Shown: positions 23,737 through 36,500 of the stretch, piece after piece
How the letters are laid out: every line of letters starts with the position of its first letter
Numbering within the stretch: position 1 is the stretch's first letter
Assembly: GCA_001695595.3 (NCBI GenBank)
Contig: MBPM02000066.1
Coordinates: 124,001 to 188,000 of the forward strand
Reading direction: 5' to 3'
Source: Plasmopara viticola
Taxonomy: Eukaryota; Oomycota; Peronosporomycetes; Peronosporales; Peronosporaceae
Length of the DNA: 64,000 nt
Notes under the pieces: model-generated
What the model was told of the DNA's origin: nothing
The model's database searches: none
The model's input: only the letters and a program-made list of their open reading frames with translations
Made by a program: the position numbers and the translations under genes

Positions 23737-26226
23737 ATGCCAACGCTTAAAACGTCGTCATACCTGATGGAAAGTCACAGTTCTCTGCGTCAATTGCATC
23801 AGCAACTAGGGGGTTTGACGTTGGCTGGTCGTGCGATGGTTGGCGTGGTTCGAACGAATTGTGCACAGGGGAGTCGAAACAATACATTAAATTGGGATCT
23901 ATCGAATCCACGTGCCCAGCCTCCGCTACCGTCGCTTCCACAGTGGACCACTAGCTCCAGGCAATCGATGGAAGAAGAAGGGAATAATGATACTGAAGAT
24001 TCAATTAGTGTACATAAAGCTGGAGGATGGAAGAGACCTAGGTCATATTTCTTGTCGACGAAGCAATCCGCTACCAATAATCCAGATGAGATTGAAAATC
24101 AGACTTATCAAGAAATAGACGAGATAGAAGTGCCGCACCAACAAATTGATAACGAGCACGAGCTGAATGCCAGTCAAAGGGAAAGTTTGACGACACCAGC
24201 AAAATTGCGAGTAGATTCGGGCTCGTCACTTGATGCCGCAACGATGTCCAAGCTGAACGAAGAGGAGGAAATCACTAGTAGTGGAAGCAGTAGTGAAACG
24301 AATCAGCAGGAGGAGACTTGTCTGTCCCCCATTCGTGGTCAATTTTTTCGACCCTGGAAGAAAGATGCACATTTGCAAGACGATGTTGGCAACAATAGCG
24401 AAGACTGGTCATTGCCTGCCTCGAACAAATGGAAGAACCGTGCAATTATGGACCCGTTTGCCAAGCGGCGAGCAAGAGATAGATATATGCAGTCCTCTTC
24501 AAGAGCACCAGTTGTTTTACCTACTCCTACTCCCGCTCGAACACCCGAGCTACCTCGAGTCCATTCGCCTTTGCAACGTTCAAAAAGGATGGTCGGAAGC
24601 ACTCCGACTTCATCAGTCTCTCCTCGAACAAAACCTGCAGCACTTGCTCCGCTCAATCCATTACGATTATCCTCAGCTGACAGAATTCGAGAAGCGAGAT
24701 TTCACTCGGCGACTCCGTTGTCAGCTCCGTGTTCTCCTCGTCCTTTGCCTTTGTTTTCAGTGCAAGGCAAAAATCGTGAACTGACACATGATGTTTTAAG
24801 TGACAATCAAGATATCGAACGTCACGATACCGCCAAGCTCACTGCACCAATCCATTCTCGTCAAATGAAGGAGATAATCCAGCATCGAAAACAGACAACA
24901 AGGAGTGCTTTGAATGAGATCAAACGCAAACGAGAGGCTCGCCGGGCTCAGCACGCAGTGGAAAAGCAGCGTGTGGAGAAAGAAATACGTGAGCACGGTG
25001 ATGACGCAGGCTACAAGTTTCGACGACTGATCCAACAATTTCGCGACGCTCTTTCTCCCACGCAACAGCAACAGCATTCACGTCAACACCTGCCTCGACT
25101 GGTACGTCAAGATTCCATTCAACCACCACCTACTCCAGCACTTGTAGTAGATGCCGCAGAGACCCCTCGCCTATCTGTTTATATTCGAAAGCGTCCTCTT
25201 GCAAAAAAAGAGTTGAAGGCAAAGGGATACGACATCATTTCGTGTTTATTTGCATCAGAGAAGCCCGATCCTGATAGCGAGAACAGGACACTCCTTTTAC
25301 GACGTGATCTTGTATGTCACGAACCGAAACTCCGCGTCGACTGCTCGGAAACGCTGGAAAATCATCATTTTCACTTTGACGGGGTGTTTGACGAGTGGCA
25401 AGAAAACACGGGAATCTACGAGGCCACAGTGGGGCCGATGGTCCCGTATCTCGTGTCGGAAGCGACTGCTTGTGGGAATACGCCCAGTCTCACGGTGTTT
25501 GCGTACGGACAAACTGGGTCCGGCAAAACGTTCACTATGAAATCGATTTATCGCCAGGCTGCAGTGGCTTTATTTCAACAAATCGATGCGTTAAAGAAGC
25601 CAACGCGTCGCCGTCAAGCTCTTGTGTTTGTGGGGGTAAGCTTTTATGAGATTTACATGAATAACGTCAACGACTTGTTGAATGGACGATCCCGCATGCA
25701 ACTGATGGAGGACGGGGACGGTGCAGTGCAATTACCGGGTTTGAAAGAGTTACGAGTGAGTAATGCCGATGAATTGCTTAAACTCGTACAGCTCGGTGAG
25801 CAGGCACGTGCTACAAGTGCCAATGCTGTGCATGACGATTCCTCTCGCTCTCATGCGCTGCTTCGGGTGACGTTGTATGGTGAAGACAATAGCGTTGCAT
25901 TGGCGAGACTCTCCATGGTCGACCTTGCTGGTAGTGAGCGGGCAAGTGATACTCAGACTGACAAGAAGAACACGCGAATGGAAGGAGCCGAGATTAACAA
26001 AAGCTTGTTGGCATTGAAAGAGTGCATTCGTGCGCTGGATCGTGGGGCGTCACACATCCCGTTTCGGCAGAGCAAACTTACGCAACTTCTTCGCGATAGC
26101 TTTCTCTCGCGAGACTCTAAAACAATCATGATCGCCACTGTCTCGCCTTGTTCCGAGAGTTGCAACCACACACTTAACACATTACGATATGCCGATAGGC
26201 TGAAAGAGATTGGTGCGGCAAACTGA
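23737..26226 (+). CDS. Kinesin-13 family motor protein
   Basis: 829 residues in one uninterrupted exon. Residues 1-475 are low-complexity, rich in Ser, Pro, Gln and Arg, with a basic coiled-coil-like stretch at about 380-440. The motor spans 479-827: opening strand VYIRKRPL, P-loop GQTGSGKT (591-598), switch I SSRSH (702-706), switch II DLAGSE (729-734), and the neck-proximal HTLNTLRYADRLKE. The phrases LENHHFHFDGVFDE and RMEGAEINKSLLALKECIRALDR are typical of kinesin-13 (MCAK/KIF2), which depolymerise microtubules at spindle poles, kinetochores or flagella. The protein stops right after the motor. The C-terminal coiled coil used for dimerisation in animal kinesin-13 is absent, and the N-terminal arm is longer than usual. 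Confidence 0.92.
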   Translation: MPTLKTSSYLMESHSSLRQLHQQLGGLTLAGRAMVGVVRTNCAQGSRNNTLNWDLSNPRAQPPLPSLPQWTTSSRQSMEEEGNNDTEDSISVHKAGGWKRPRSYFLSTKQSATNNPDEIENQTYQEIDEIEVPHQQIDNEHELNASQRESLTTPAKLRVDSGSSLDAATMSKLNEEEEITSSGSSSETNQQEETCLSPIRGQFFRPWKKDAHLQDDVGNNSEDWSLPASNKWKNRAIMDPFAKRRARDRYMQSSSRAPVVLPTPTPARTPELPRVHSPLQRSKRMVGSTPTSSVSPRTKPAALAPLNPLRLSSADRIREARFHSATPLSAPCSPRPLPLFSVQGKNRELTHDVLSDNQDIERHDTAKLTAPIHSRQMKEIIQHRKQTTRSALNEIKRKREARRAQHAVEKQRVEKEIREHGDDAGYKFRRLIQQFRDALSPTQQQQHSRQHLPRLVRQDSIQPPPTPALVVDAAETPRLSVYIRKRPLAKKELKAKGYDIISCLFASEKPDPDSENRTLLLRRDLVCHEPKLRVDCSETLENHHFHFDGVFDEWQENTGIYEATVGPMVPYLVSEATACGNTPSLTVFAYGQTGSGKTFTMKSIYRQAAVALFQQIDALKKPTRRRQALVFVGVSFYEIYMNNVNDLLNGRSRMQLMEDGDGAVQLPGLKELRVSNADELLKLVQLGEQARATSANAVHDDSSRSHALLRVTLYGEDNSVALARLSMVDLAGSERASDTQTDKKNTRMEGAEINKSLLALKECIRALDRGASHIPFRQSKLTQLLRDSFLSRDSKTIMIATVSPCSESCNHTLNTLRYADRLKEIGAAN

Positions 26227-27742
26227 TTGTTATCTGTGAGAATGGTACTTGTACTCTATTCGCCGTTACGTTTGTTGCCATTTGCGTAGTAGCTATATGA
26301 AAAAAAAGTTGGTGGCGTCATCGTTTGGGGACGTTATATCTGGCTTTCTGAAGTAGAACTTTCTGGTCGATTCCTTTGTGTTTTTACTCCGACAAAAGTC
26401 AAGATGTCAAAGCGTGTATCTACCTGTAAACTCTATGTGTTGGACATGGCGTTGACGTTAAATGGTTAGTTAAACGTTCGTTAAGGCGACACAAGGTTAA
26501 TGTTTGCTTCGCAAGTTCCAATGCCAATTTTTATCTCCAGCACTAGGCTCGATAGGTTACAACACTCACGCAGTCGACGAGAATCGTATTATTGTCGAGA
26601 GTAACCGCTGAAAAGCTTTAATAATCGCGCGCGACAAGATAGCGATCCAGGTGTTGCCGGAGACCTCACCATTCGTACGAAGGCATCACCATGTCAATGT
26701 CACTCTCGTCTACAGATGTGCTTGTGGGTGACATCAATGATATTTTATGGAGAGTGGACGCGTCAGATATGTAAGAGAAGCGTTTTGCTTTCCTGATGCA
26801 ACAGCGTTCGTACGCAGTAAGCTTGCGTAGCCTTTTTAACCTAAAGAATACTTAGAAGACAAGCATTTCGATCGTGTAAAACGGTTGCCAGAGCCGCTAG
26901 CGCAGGTGCATTCGCACACGTATGTCGATTCTACTACAGGGCGCTTGTTCGAACTAAACAATGTGAAAGAATTTGACTGACGTAAGTGTAGAAAGTCAAA
27001 ACTCTGAAGCGTTTATCGCCGCTGTCGATGAGTCGCAATTACCCCGTAAATCCTAGGCGTGAATCGACTTAAACTTTAACGACGGGTAGTTATGCCGATT
27101 TACATGCTGTTACGATTTAGTGCATGACCATTTTTTAAACAAAGCATGCGGCAAGCATATTAATAATGTCTATGCTCAAAGTTACAACAACTTTAACATT
27201 TCTCGGCAGTAGGAGCCATACTAATGACAAACACGAAATGGTGGCTTTCTCTCAGTAATGCATGTTGACAACACGGATGTTCAGGTCTCAAAGATTAAAT
27301 ATCAGTTGATCATTGAGAAAGTTTAATCAGCAGCGTACAATTCTAAAGCTACGTCTAGTACCCAAAAAGTAGTGTTCCCATCAACAGATATGCGTCCACA
27401 GTATCGACCCGAGCGCCTCGCTTCGAAAAGCATTGATGACCCCCCAGGCCTGATTCACGGATCTCAAACTTAAATAATCATTGGGTGCACAATCTAAGAA
27501 TGTTAAAGAATTTTAAAGTGGTCTCGACTTGGCCAAAGTCCCAATGCGAGCTGACTGGCGTCGAGAGTTTGGCTTTATTACACGTCTTTTTACGTAAAAA
27601 AAACATTTTTTTTTTCTGATGCAGGAAAATATCTATGAAATCCCTAAATCTCCCTTTACAATACAAACATCAAATTAAAAGAATACAGTGACTTGCAGCC
27701 GCACGCATTCCCCATCCACAAAGGCCAAGCGAGTCCTGGATC
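26227..27742. other. Intergenic region, possible decayed gene fragment
   Basis: No intact gene. Around 26,690-26,960 a plus-strand stretch reads protein-like for about 80 codons (for example VGDINDILWRVDAS) but is interrupted by stops and shifts. It could be remnant coding sequence of unknown family. A short A/T-rich homopolymer tract lies at 27,597-27,617. Confidence 0.35.
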
Positions 27743-28919
27743 ATGATCTCCACCGTTACCAAGAGCCTGGTTGCACACGGCAGGCGCTCAATGAGCACAA
27801 TCCGCTATTCGGAATTTGGGAACCCGCTTTCTGTCCTCAAGTATGTTGCAATTGCTGTGGCTCTATTGGCCATTATCTTCTTGTGGCACTTATCACACGT
27901 CATTTATTGGTAGGACGGAATCGGACGACAAGGAGACAGCTCCGGCCAAGAATCAAGTGGTGCTTAAATTTCTTGCTGCACCAATTAATGTAGCCGACTT
28001 GTCGCAAATTCAAGGTACCTACGCCATCAAGCCCACGTTCCCGGCCGTAGCTGGCAATGAAGGCGTCGCTGTTGTCACAGCCGTGGGTGCTGATGTCAAG
28101 AATGTCAAGGTGAATGACCGTGTGATTCCTACGTATACGGCTTTTGGTGCGTGCTGGCTATCGATCATAAAATGAGGTTTGACTCTGAGGTCTAGTAATG
28201 CAGGCACATGGCGCAACAAGGCCGTGGCAGACAGTTCACAAGTGATGAAGATCTCGGACAAGATTTCGGTCGAGGATGCTGCCACATTGGCCGTGAATCC
28301 GTCTACCGCCTATCGCATGTTGGCTGATTTCACGTCGCTACAAAAAGGTGATGTGGTGGTTCAAAACGGTGCTAACAGCGCCGTGGGTCAGGCTGTTATC
28401 CAACTGGCCGCCCTGCGTGGCATCAAGACCATCAACATTATCCGCGATGACGGTGACTACAACGTTACTGTGGAACATTTAAAGAATTTGGGTGCTACCA
28501 TTGTGTGCACAACCGACTATGTTGGCTCAGCCAAGTTTAAGGAACTCATTTCGGACTTGCCGGCTCCTAAGCTGGCACTTAATTGTGTGGGTGGCAAGAC
28601 TAGCCTTGAGATGGCACGAATTCTTGCCAAAAAGGGGGTCCACGTGACGTATGGAGGCATGGGTAAGGAGGCTGTTGCTGTTGGCACGGGCTCGCTCATC
28701 TTTCACGACATTACGCTAAAGGGCTTCTGGCTCAGCCAGTGGGTCCAGGATTCGACCGCTGAGGAACGTGCTGCCATGCTCTCGGAGCTTTCGAGTCTTG
28801 TGGAAAAGGGCAAGCTACGCACATGGATTCAAACATATAAGTTTGTAGACTTTGACGATGCTTTGCAAGCTGCCATCAATCGCACAACGAAGCGCAAAAT
28901 TGTGTTACTCATGGAGTAA
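27743..28919 (+). CDS. MECR: Mitochondrial trans-2-enoyl-CoA/ACP reductase (MECR/Etr1 type), three exons
   Basis: I propose exons 27,743-27,840, 27,914-28,146 and 28,204-28,919, giving 348 residues. This joins the frame exactly, and both introns have GT...AG ends. The N-terminus (MISTVTKSL...GRRSMST) is a basic, hydroxylated mitochondrial-targeting type. Family signatures are PINVADLSQIQG, PAVAGNEGV, NPSTAYRML, the NADPH-binding VVQNGANSAVGQAVIQLA, NCVGGKT and ITLKGFWLSQW. The enzyme performs the last, NADPH-dependent step of mitochondrial fatty-acid synthesis, which feeds lipoic acid production. Length is close to the usual about 370. There are no zinc-ligand motifs, as expected for this branch of the medium-chain dehydrogenase superfamily. 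Confidence 0.88.
27841..27913 (+). other. Intron 1 of the reductase gene
   Basis: 73 nt with a GTATGT donor and a TTGGTAG acceptor. Removing it joins ...LSVLK to TESDDKE in frame and avoids an in-frame TAG that is part of the acceptor. Confidence 0.75.
28147..28203 (+). other. Intron 2 of the reductase gene
   Basis: 57 nt with a GTGCGT donor and an ATGCAG acceptor. Splicing restores the family motif FGTWR across the junction. Confidence 0.82.
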
Positions 28920-29070
28920 GTAAATCAAATGCTCTTCGAATCCCGATAATATTGGTGGCAGGTGGCGACTGCCGTTGCCAGAAAGGAGTGGTTAGCTCTC
29001 TGTTTAGTGCAACAAGTGGCAGAGTCGAATACAGAAGAAAATATGACGCGAATTTCGAGTAATACTTCGT

Positions 29071-29849
29071 CTAATGGTAAAGCAACGTAAGCTGATCATA
29101 ACTAACAGTCGCAGCGTTTTTCTCTTTTGCCAGTAGTCGAGGCAATTCACGCTGCACTTCTTGGCCGTCAATTGTCACGTTTCCCTTTGTAAATAGTTCC
29201 AATGCTTGGCTCAAAGCTTCTACCGCTTCATAAGTACCAGACAAATTTCGACCGGGTTTGTACCCCTTGGCCAGCAGTAGATGCGTTCGTGGCCACTGCT
29301 CCACATAGATCAAATGCAGAAACGCACTCAGCCATGGATCCTTGACTTCCCAGGATGGATCAGCTAGTGGCAGCTTGGCTACGTCCGCTTCCTGATCATC
29401 ATGACCGTTAAGATTACTATAGAAAACGTTAAGACCGTTTTCTTTGGCGTACGGCAAGTGCACGGCCGCTACGATCGTGAGATGCTGGACGTCAGCGCGA
29501 CTCAAAGCAGAGACAAGAGCGTCGGCTAACTCCCAGTTTTGCGTGGCCTGCAACTCAAAAGTATTTACTACAAATACTACTGCTTGATTGTCTGGCCACT
29601 GGAAGATTTGTACGAAAGGACTTAGCTCCGAAGGTAGAAGCGTATCGACAATGGTTTGGGGCAATGGGAGAGCTCGAGCGCCTTTAATCTTGGCAAAATG
29701 TAGGACATCTACAAGAAAACGAGAAGATATGAAAAACGTCAGCAAGATAGAGGGTGTAAAGCATACTAAGAGGACGCACGCTTGCCGGCCCGTGACAAGT
29801 CGTCAAAAGTGAGGTACACGCGCGGCGCCAGGGGCGATGGCTGATGCAT
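29071..29849 (-). CDS. Conserved two-exon protein, possibly proteasome assembly chaperone 1-like
   Basis: Exon 1 is 29,849-29,780 and exon 2 is 29,708-29,071, giving 235 residues. The 71-nt intron has a GTGCGT donor, matching the neighbouring gene, and a TTGTAG acceptor. Splicing joins the frames exactly. The protein begins MHQPSPLAPRVYLTFDDL. It has alternating hydrophobic strands (VVFVVNTFEL, LTIVAAVHLPY) and a late helix-loop segment (AFLHLIYVEQWPRTHLLLAKGY). There is no signal peptide or membrane helix. The layout faintly recalls PSMG1/PAC1, which helps build the proteasome alpha ring, but no diagnostic motif fixes this. It is convergent with the reductase gene, with about 150 bp between the stop codons. 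Confidence 0.6.
29709..29779 (-). other. Intron of the minus-strand two-exon gene
   Basis: 71 nt on the minus strand, GTGCGT donor and TTGTAG acceptor. The exon sum is a multiple of three. Confidence 0.7.
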
Positions 29850-29934
29850 ACTTTGTAATAATGTGGTCGACAAAAGTGCTACATTTGGCCATTTCCTTAA
29901 TACTACCTAGTCTTAGATTTAGCTTACTTTCAAC

Positions 29935-30580
29935 TATATAAAGGAAATGATACCGGGCAGGCACTTTTCGCTAACAGGCAGGCACTGATGTTTATATGAA
30001 TTAAATTGATTGGCATTGCTTCTCTGTGATTGGCTGAAGGGTTAATTCTCAGTCGTGATATCAATTCTCATATGCTACACCAATCTCAGATGCAACTTAT
30101 CCCAAAACTGCTTTTCGACGTTAAAACCGCGGCTTTCCACGCAACTTTGACGTATTCTTCCGCAGTAACATCACCATGAACACCCTGCAAACTCTTAAAC
30201 CCCTCATCTCCTAGCTCCGTGTTTATAGCTTTGCGTGCGTCCCCTCATCTCCTAGCTCCGGATTTATAGCTTTGTGCGTCCTCGTGAGAGCTGAAGACAC
30301 GCCGGCCAAGCGTTTGCAGGGTGTTCTGGTGTTCTTGGTGATGTTACTGCGGAAGAATACGTCAAAGTTGCGTGGAAAGTCGCGGTTTTAACGTCGAAAA
30401 GCAGTTTTGGGATAAGTTGCATCTGAGATTGGTGTAGCATATGAGAATTGATATCACGACTGAGAATTAACCCTTCAGCCAATCACAGAGAAGAAATGCC
30501 AATCAATTTAATTCATATTAACATCAGTGCCTGCCCATTAGCAAAAAGTGCCTGCCCGGTCATTTCCCTAAATATATAAA
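29935..30580. repeat. Foldback (long inverted-repeat) element
   Basis: Two arms of about 265-275 bp are near-perfect reverse complements: 29,935-30,200 and 30,305-30,580. Both contain GGGCAGGCACTTTT-like, GATTGGCTGAAGGGTTAA and CAAAACTGCTTTTCGACG words. The roughly 105-bp loop holds a tandem duplication of a unit starting CCCCTCATCTCCTAGCTCC (near 30,197 and 30,241). There is no coding sequence. This is the structure of a foldback or MITE-like element, and a transcript would form a long hairpin. No clear target duplication was found. Confidence 0.8.
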
Positions 30581-33500
30581 AGCATAACATGAATGGGAGC
30601 ATGAAGATAACGGGATGACTGCACTAGACAATAGAATTATGACGTACTGTGTGCGATAGGCATTCAATGATTCCGCCCAAGTCAGAAGCTATTGCAGTTT
30701 TCTAAGCATTTCACTAAGCTTAGCTTCTAGCCGGTCTCTCATTCAAGACATCTCCGTCGTTTAATAAGGCGGAGGGCCACTCCGAAGTACTTTTGACGCT
30801 CCTTAAGAGCCTCGTGTCAACGAATGGAGATATCCTGACGTATCTGTGGAAGGCTAACTGCCGTTACGCATCCCCCAAACTTTTAGCGCTTTCTTAGCCT
30901 TTTTGGCTCTATGATGGGCGATCATCTTTTTAACCAGTCATTATTAGATGACATGGCTATGGAAATCACGTTGTCGGACTATTCTCCTCAATTGGAGCCG
31001 TTAAGGATATGGGAGAGAAGATGACATAAGATATAGATTTTTACAGTCTCAATAAGTCCACGAACACACATCATTCATGTTGTGACATTTCCTGCATAAA
31101 ATGTACGAATTCTTTTGCCAACTAGCGTGTCTAAAATCACAATCGCCAGAGAAGAAATTCGCATTAATTTACCACACTTGCCCCTGTTGTTATGTTCTCC
31201 AATTATGCAACACCGAGCAAGAATGGCCTCGGTCTATCGTGCGCTCGCACGACTGCGATGTGCAAGCAATCGCTCCGGTGCCGCCACCAGACTGTCTGGC
31301 TGGACTTCCTGAGTGCCTATGTGAGCTTATGACAGAGCTGATTTTCATGTTTGTTTCAAAGGATGGACCTTGGCTATAGCTACATCTACTAACAAGGGCA
31401 AGCTTATAATTTTTTTGCAATAAGAGGGCGATATGATCTGATTGCTTAAATGTTTGAAGGAGGAAACCAATTGATTATAAGAAGAACTTGAGGCTGTAAC
31501 TATCTATATGTCTGTCGCGCATTGGTAAGGAGCTACATTCTGGCTGCATGTCATGAATTCTCTTGTTACGTATTTGTATGACAGCAATATCTTCCATAAT
31601 TAATATATATTGTGCTGTAGCTGTAAACCAACCTGCCTTAACGACTCTTTCAGACAAACATTTTCATTCTTCAGACAAAGGATTAACTATAGGACGCGTA
31701 AGCTTTCTTCGTTGCATTGCAAAAGACGGACGGACGGACACATCGGCTTAGAAAAAGCTGGTTAGAGGGCAAAGCACAAATGTATTAATGAGTACACAAT
31801 AAGCAACATCGCGGCAACATGATATAATGATGCATTAAGACGATGTTTTAATATAGCAACACATCGAGCAACATTGGCAATATTTAGGAGAGCAATTATA
31901 AAAGTAAATCGTGGTCATTCCCAAGAAATAACCAATAAATGCCTCGAAATCTCGGAATCTTTTTAAACTTTAGACTAATATCGTTTCCAACGCCTTTTGG
32001 GCTCATGCACGAAGTATCTGTCGGTCCTACAGCGTCTTGGCGCTCCGGAAGAATGGTCAAACACATTTCGTCGGCATCAGTTTTATAACAAAACAAGACA
32101 ATATAGCTTCTCGTAACGTTGTTTGATTCATCGCATTGCGTTATTTGGCTGCAAAATTCTCAATTGAATAACGTCGAGCGCTGATTGGTCTTGGACTCGG
32201 ACCCGAGAAATTAGAAAATCGAGGCCATAGAGCATGGCTATATTGCCTCAAGCTCACGAGCATTAAAAGGCTACAGCGTGGTAGTGACTCTAAACGCTTA
32301 TACAAATTTAATAATTTGGATAAAAGATAGCCTTAGACCAAACTTTATTTTCGTGAACCCATCTCTAGTAAAATGTAAAAACACTGGATCGAAACAGTCA
32401 ATGCAATAAGCTCTGATATGTCAAAGCTAGACACTAAAGGTAGGGAGGACATAATTTTGGGATTGTTAATTGCAGGTGATGCGTGGGGTAGCACGTAACC
32501 TACTGAGCATTTACTAGCACTTGCAGCATACCATGAGTGGCATGAACTATACATTTCGAGCGCAGCCCCACCAAGGCGCTTGATGGACACATAAGCCGCG
32601 GAGCGATATCGGAGGAGACATCACTTGCTGAATGTCGATAACGGCGAGGCTGGCGATCGATTAAGGCATCAAGAGCACGTGTCTTGATCGATATAAACTG
32701 AGAAGCGTTCGTCTTGTAGTGTTTGCGCAGAAATTTGCCGGCGACGAAGTAAGATTAAAGGGTTTATGAAGAGTGCCCAGACTGTCCACTTGTGCATTGC
32801 ACACGGTGGTGGCAAGCCTTGCAATGTAGAAGGATAATTCAAAACGACACAGTCACGAGGTTCAGATTTATGCAAACAGCACGGAGGTGGCGTGCGGTGT
32901 CGTGTGCGCAAACGAGAATAAGTAAGTAAAGTTATCTGGCACGACAGCAACGAGATTATTTTCTAGCAAGGCAAGCAGTACGACAAAAGGGGCAATTTAT
33001 GTACCCACCAAAATGGACAATTGTGTATTTGCGACCTAATTAGATGAAACAATTATTTTCGGCAACAAGTTGCGACACCGTCGCGCTACCGTTATAAGCG
33101 ATGACCTTAGTACTTCAATCATTTAAGCCACTCCTCCCCTCTTTGCGCTTCAAATTGAGAATCAGCCAAGAAAGTCACGGGCATGAGATTCGTGTGGGCA
33201 AAATGAAGCTAACAAAGCGGTCTTATGTGTCGATTGGGAAGGCTGTCTGACGAGGGGCGATCAAGGATCTGGATCGAGCTGTAACGACAAGACAATTCTA
33301 AAAGACCAAAAAGATCTCCAGCCTGTACGAAGATGAGCTATCTGGCACAAAGCAGTCAATACCACCTACGAGCAAGACAAGTTAATTCGAGCTTACTTGT
33401 TTATTGTGTCGTTCGATATATAGGCGGACAGCTAAGATGACGGCAATACCATCATTTTCAGTCCTAACGATTTAGTCGTTATCGAGAATACAAGTCGTGC

Positions 33501-36500
33501 TGCATAACATGTCGAAATTCACGAGGCCAGACGGGTGGTAAGTGATACAAGGAAGGCAATTAAAAGTATAGGCTTACCGCCTTCAATGCTAAATGTGGGT
33601 TAATATATACTATTTGACAAGCTTAAGCTTAGTGGAAGGCTCTAGAAGGCAAAAGAAAACCGCTCCCTCCACAAGAGCATCCGCTGAATGTATACCGTAC
33701 ATTCTGTGAGTTTGATCGAAAAGCTATACTGCGCTCAATGCTTTCTCCTCTAGGCATCTCCGGGAGCGATAAATGGCCTTAACACAGGCGTGTCACAAAA
33801 ATGACCCTTGGCCAGTCTCCAAGTGCTTTACATTTACATTATTGGTCTTAAAGTTGAAAGGCAAATAGCATTCGACTTCGTATCATCAATGCCAAGTTAG
33901 CCGCGTTTCCTCGATTCGCTCCAGTAGGAGGCAAGACGGTCCGACCCATTGTGGAGACGACGAGGGTGATTAAAGCGGTTGAGGGGCCCGCCAAAGCATG
34001 TAAGATCAGCCGAGTTGAACAAGAAGGGATCTTCTACCTCGCAATTTACGGAAATAGTATTTAGAAGCTCGTCGGGAATCGTCGGCCTGTATGGCTAGTC
34101 AGGTGCGTCTGTGTAGTACCTTCAATTCGGTTCTCCGAAGCAAGCTTTGTAAAATGTGGACTGGATTTTCTTTAAACCATCTGATTTTAGACCGAGGAGA
34201 CTGTTCTTGGCGAAACACATCTCTACGCTAAAGGCATGAGCTTTTATCCAGACTGAATGGGACGGCAGTCTCCGTGCCAATCAGTGTGTTTATAAAAACA
34301 AAGCGGTTTAAGGTGCTCAGATTCACGAAAATTCGCTGGTGAGCTATAAAAAAAATTGCTCATCTTATATGATCTACCTATAGATAATACGGGTCAAGCT
34401 TTGTCTTCTTTCTTTCGTAGCGATAAGATGCGGAATGCGGCATACTGAGCACCGCTCGTCGTAGGAAGCGTTAGTTGTATGTTATGCGAGAGATGATCTG
34501 TCCATCATCAAGACATTAGATGGCCAATTTGCTTTGGTGAGAGCTGAATGACACATGGTTGTTTAGGCGAATTTTTGCAGAGCGTTGCTCATAAATCGAC
34601 TTCGGCATGAACGTCAGCGCAAATTTGTCTCTTGAGTTGCGATGCACAAGCCGTAGACCTCTACAAGTAAGAAAGGATCGTATGGCGCTAGTTAAATTGT
34701 ACGGGTCGTCTCATTTTGTGCGACGATGGTCTTGTTTCGACATATAGATCAACGACTGTGGCGCTTGGCTGTGTACTCACATGAAATGGGGTGATCGGTA
34801 TGGTCAAGAGTACGATAGAAATCTCAAAATTTTATGTCGTGGATGCTATGCTCGAGAAAGAAAAAATATCCATGTTGGAGCTCAAAGAGGCCTATACGGT
34901 AGACGAAGAGGCAATTAAAAGAAAAATTTGAGATCGACGCCTCATTTTTATTAGACTATACAATCTTGAAAATGTGTAGTACATAAGGCGGATCCTCAAT
35001 CTTGAAGGATATAACGTATTTCTTGCTTGGTTATGGCAAGCCAAAACGATATCTCACCTTCGAAGTTACCACCTGATCAAAGTGTACACCATCGAACTGA
35101 CCTGGCCAAGTCTCGTAGTACGGCAGTGAATAAGCAAACAATGTGACGACACTGACGCATTTTTGCGCGCAAGCATATATGATTCGAAAAATTAATTCTG
35201 GATCCACGCCAGCTTGGACAAGTGGCCCATTGTAACAAGCCTGACGCGAATACGTTCTCAATATCGCTGAAAAAGAAATTGCTGCATAAAAGTGGTGTGG
35301 TGCACAGTGTGGAGTTTGAACTGGACGATGATCATTATCTTCTCCTCATGAGCGATAGTGGGCGACCCTTGACTACTGCCAGATGTTAGCCGACAAAGTT
35401 CAAGAAAAATAGAATGCATCTGCAAGTTCAAATTGTCGGCCGCAGTCGTTCAGGCCCCATAGAGTGTATGCACGGACATACTTAAGGCAACCTAGTCCGC
35501 AGTTGTGCATAGCTTGGTCAGTAGGATGTTAGTCTGCTTTTAATTACTCCTCACCTGTGTTCAAAAATACGAGAAAGAACGACAAATCTTTTTTTAGCTT
35601 ATGCAAACGACAAATATTTGGCACAGAATAAATCGCTTTCATGGGTGCTTTATTAGGAAACATGGCCTCCGAGCTGATTCGAACAAGGTAATGACGATCG
35701 AACCCAAACCAAATTCTATAAACTGAAAGCATTCATGAAAATATATAGTTCTTGTCGATTGCTTACATAAGTACAGCTTAGAGTACGCGAAAAAAATTAA
35801 GTTTCGTAACAAGGAATAATGTTGATGACATCAAGGGAAAATTGACAAGTGTTGCAAGTATCGATTTTCATGCGAGACTAGAAGGGTCAATTATAATGGA
35901 ATTAACTCTCATTAATAGTGCAACACTTCAAGATGACGTCAAAGGACGGTCTCAAGTGATCAAAGTAAAATATTGACAGCCAAATGCTGCCAATAAGATA
36001 AACTCTCTGTAACAACAAGCTACAAGCAATGGAACATGTGTTCTCATCAAGATCACAGTTCACCTATTGGGCCTTGTGCTATTCCTGATCGATGGGTCGC
36101 TACGCACCTTGGCGCAATCTACAGTAAATAGTCCGATGACGTTCTTTTTCGAAAATTTCTAAGTATACAAAAAAAAATAAAGTGAGTGACGCGTTATCGA
36201 TTTTTCTAATTTGAGCGAGATAAGATCGCCACAATAACGTATGTCACCGCAACAGATTCAATCTGCGTAGCGTATGCGCAATTAGACATGCCTATACTCA
36301 AGACTGTGAAGATCATTGCGCTTTTAGAATTAAGCAAAAACTTGATAGTACGATTAATTTTGAGGCTGCATTGACTCTTGATGATAGCCTGATTGCTATA
36401 TGACAGCACAAGAAAAAAAAATTTCCATGTGTTGTGGTATTTCATGATATCGACTTAAGTGGCTTTGAAGCTTCTAATACAATACTAGGCCTTTATCTTC

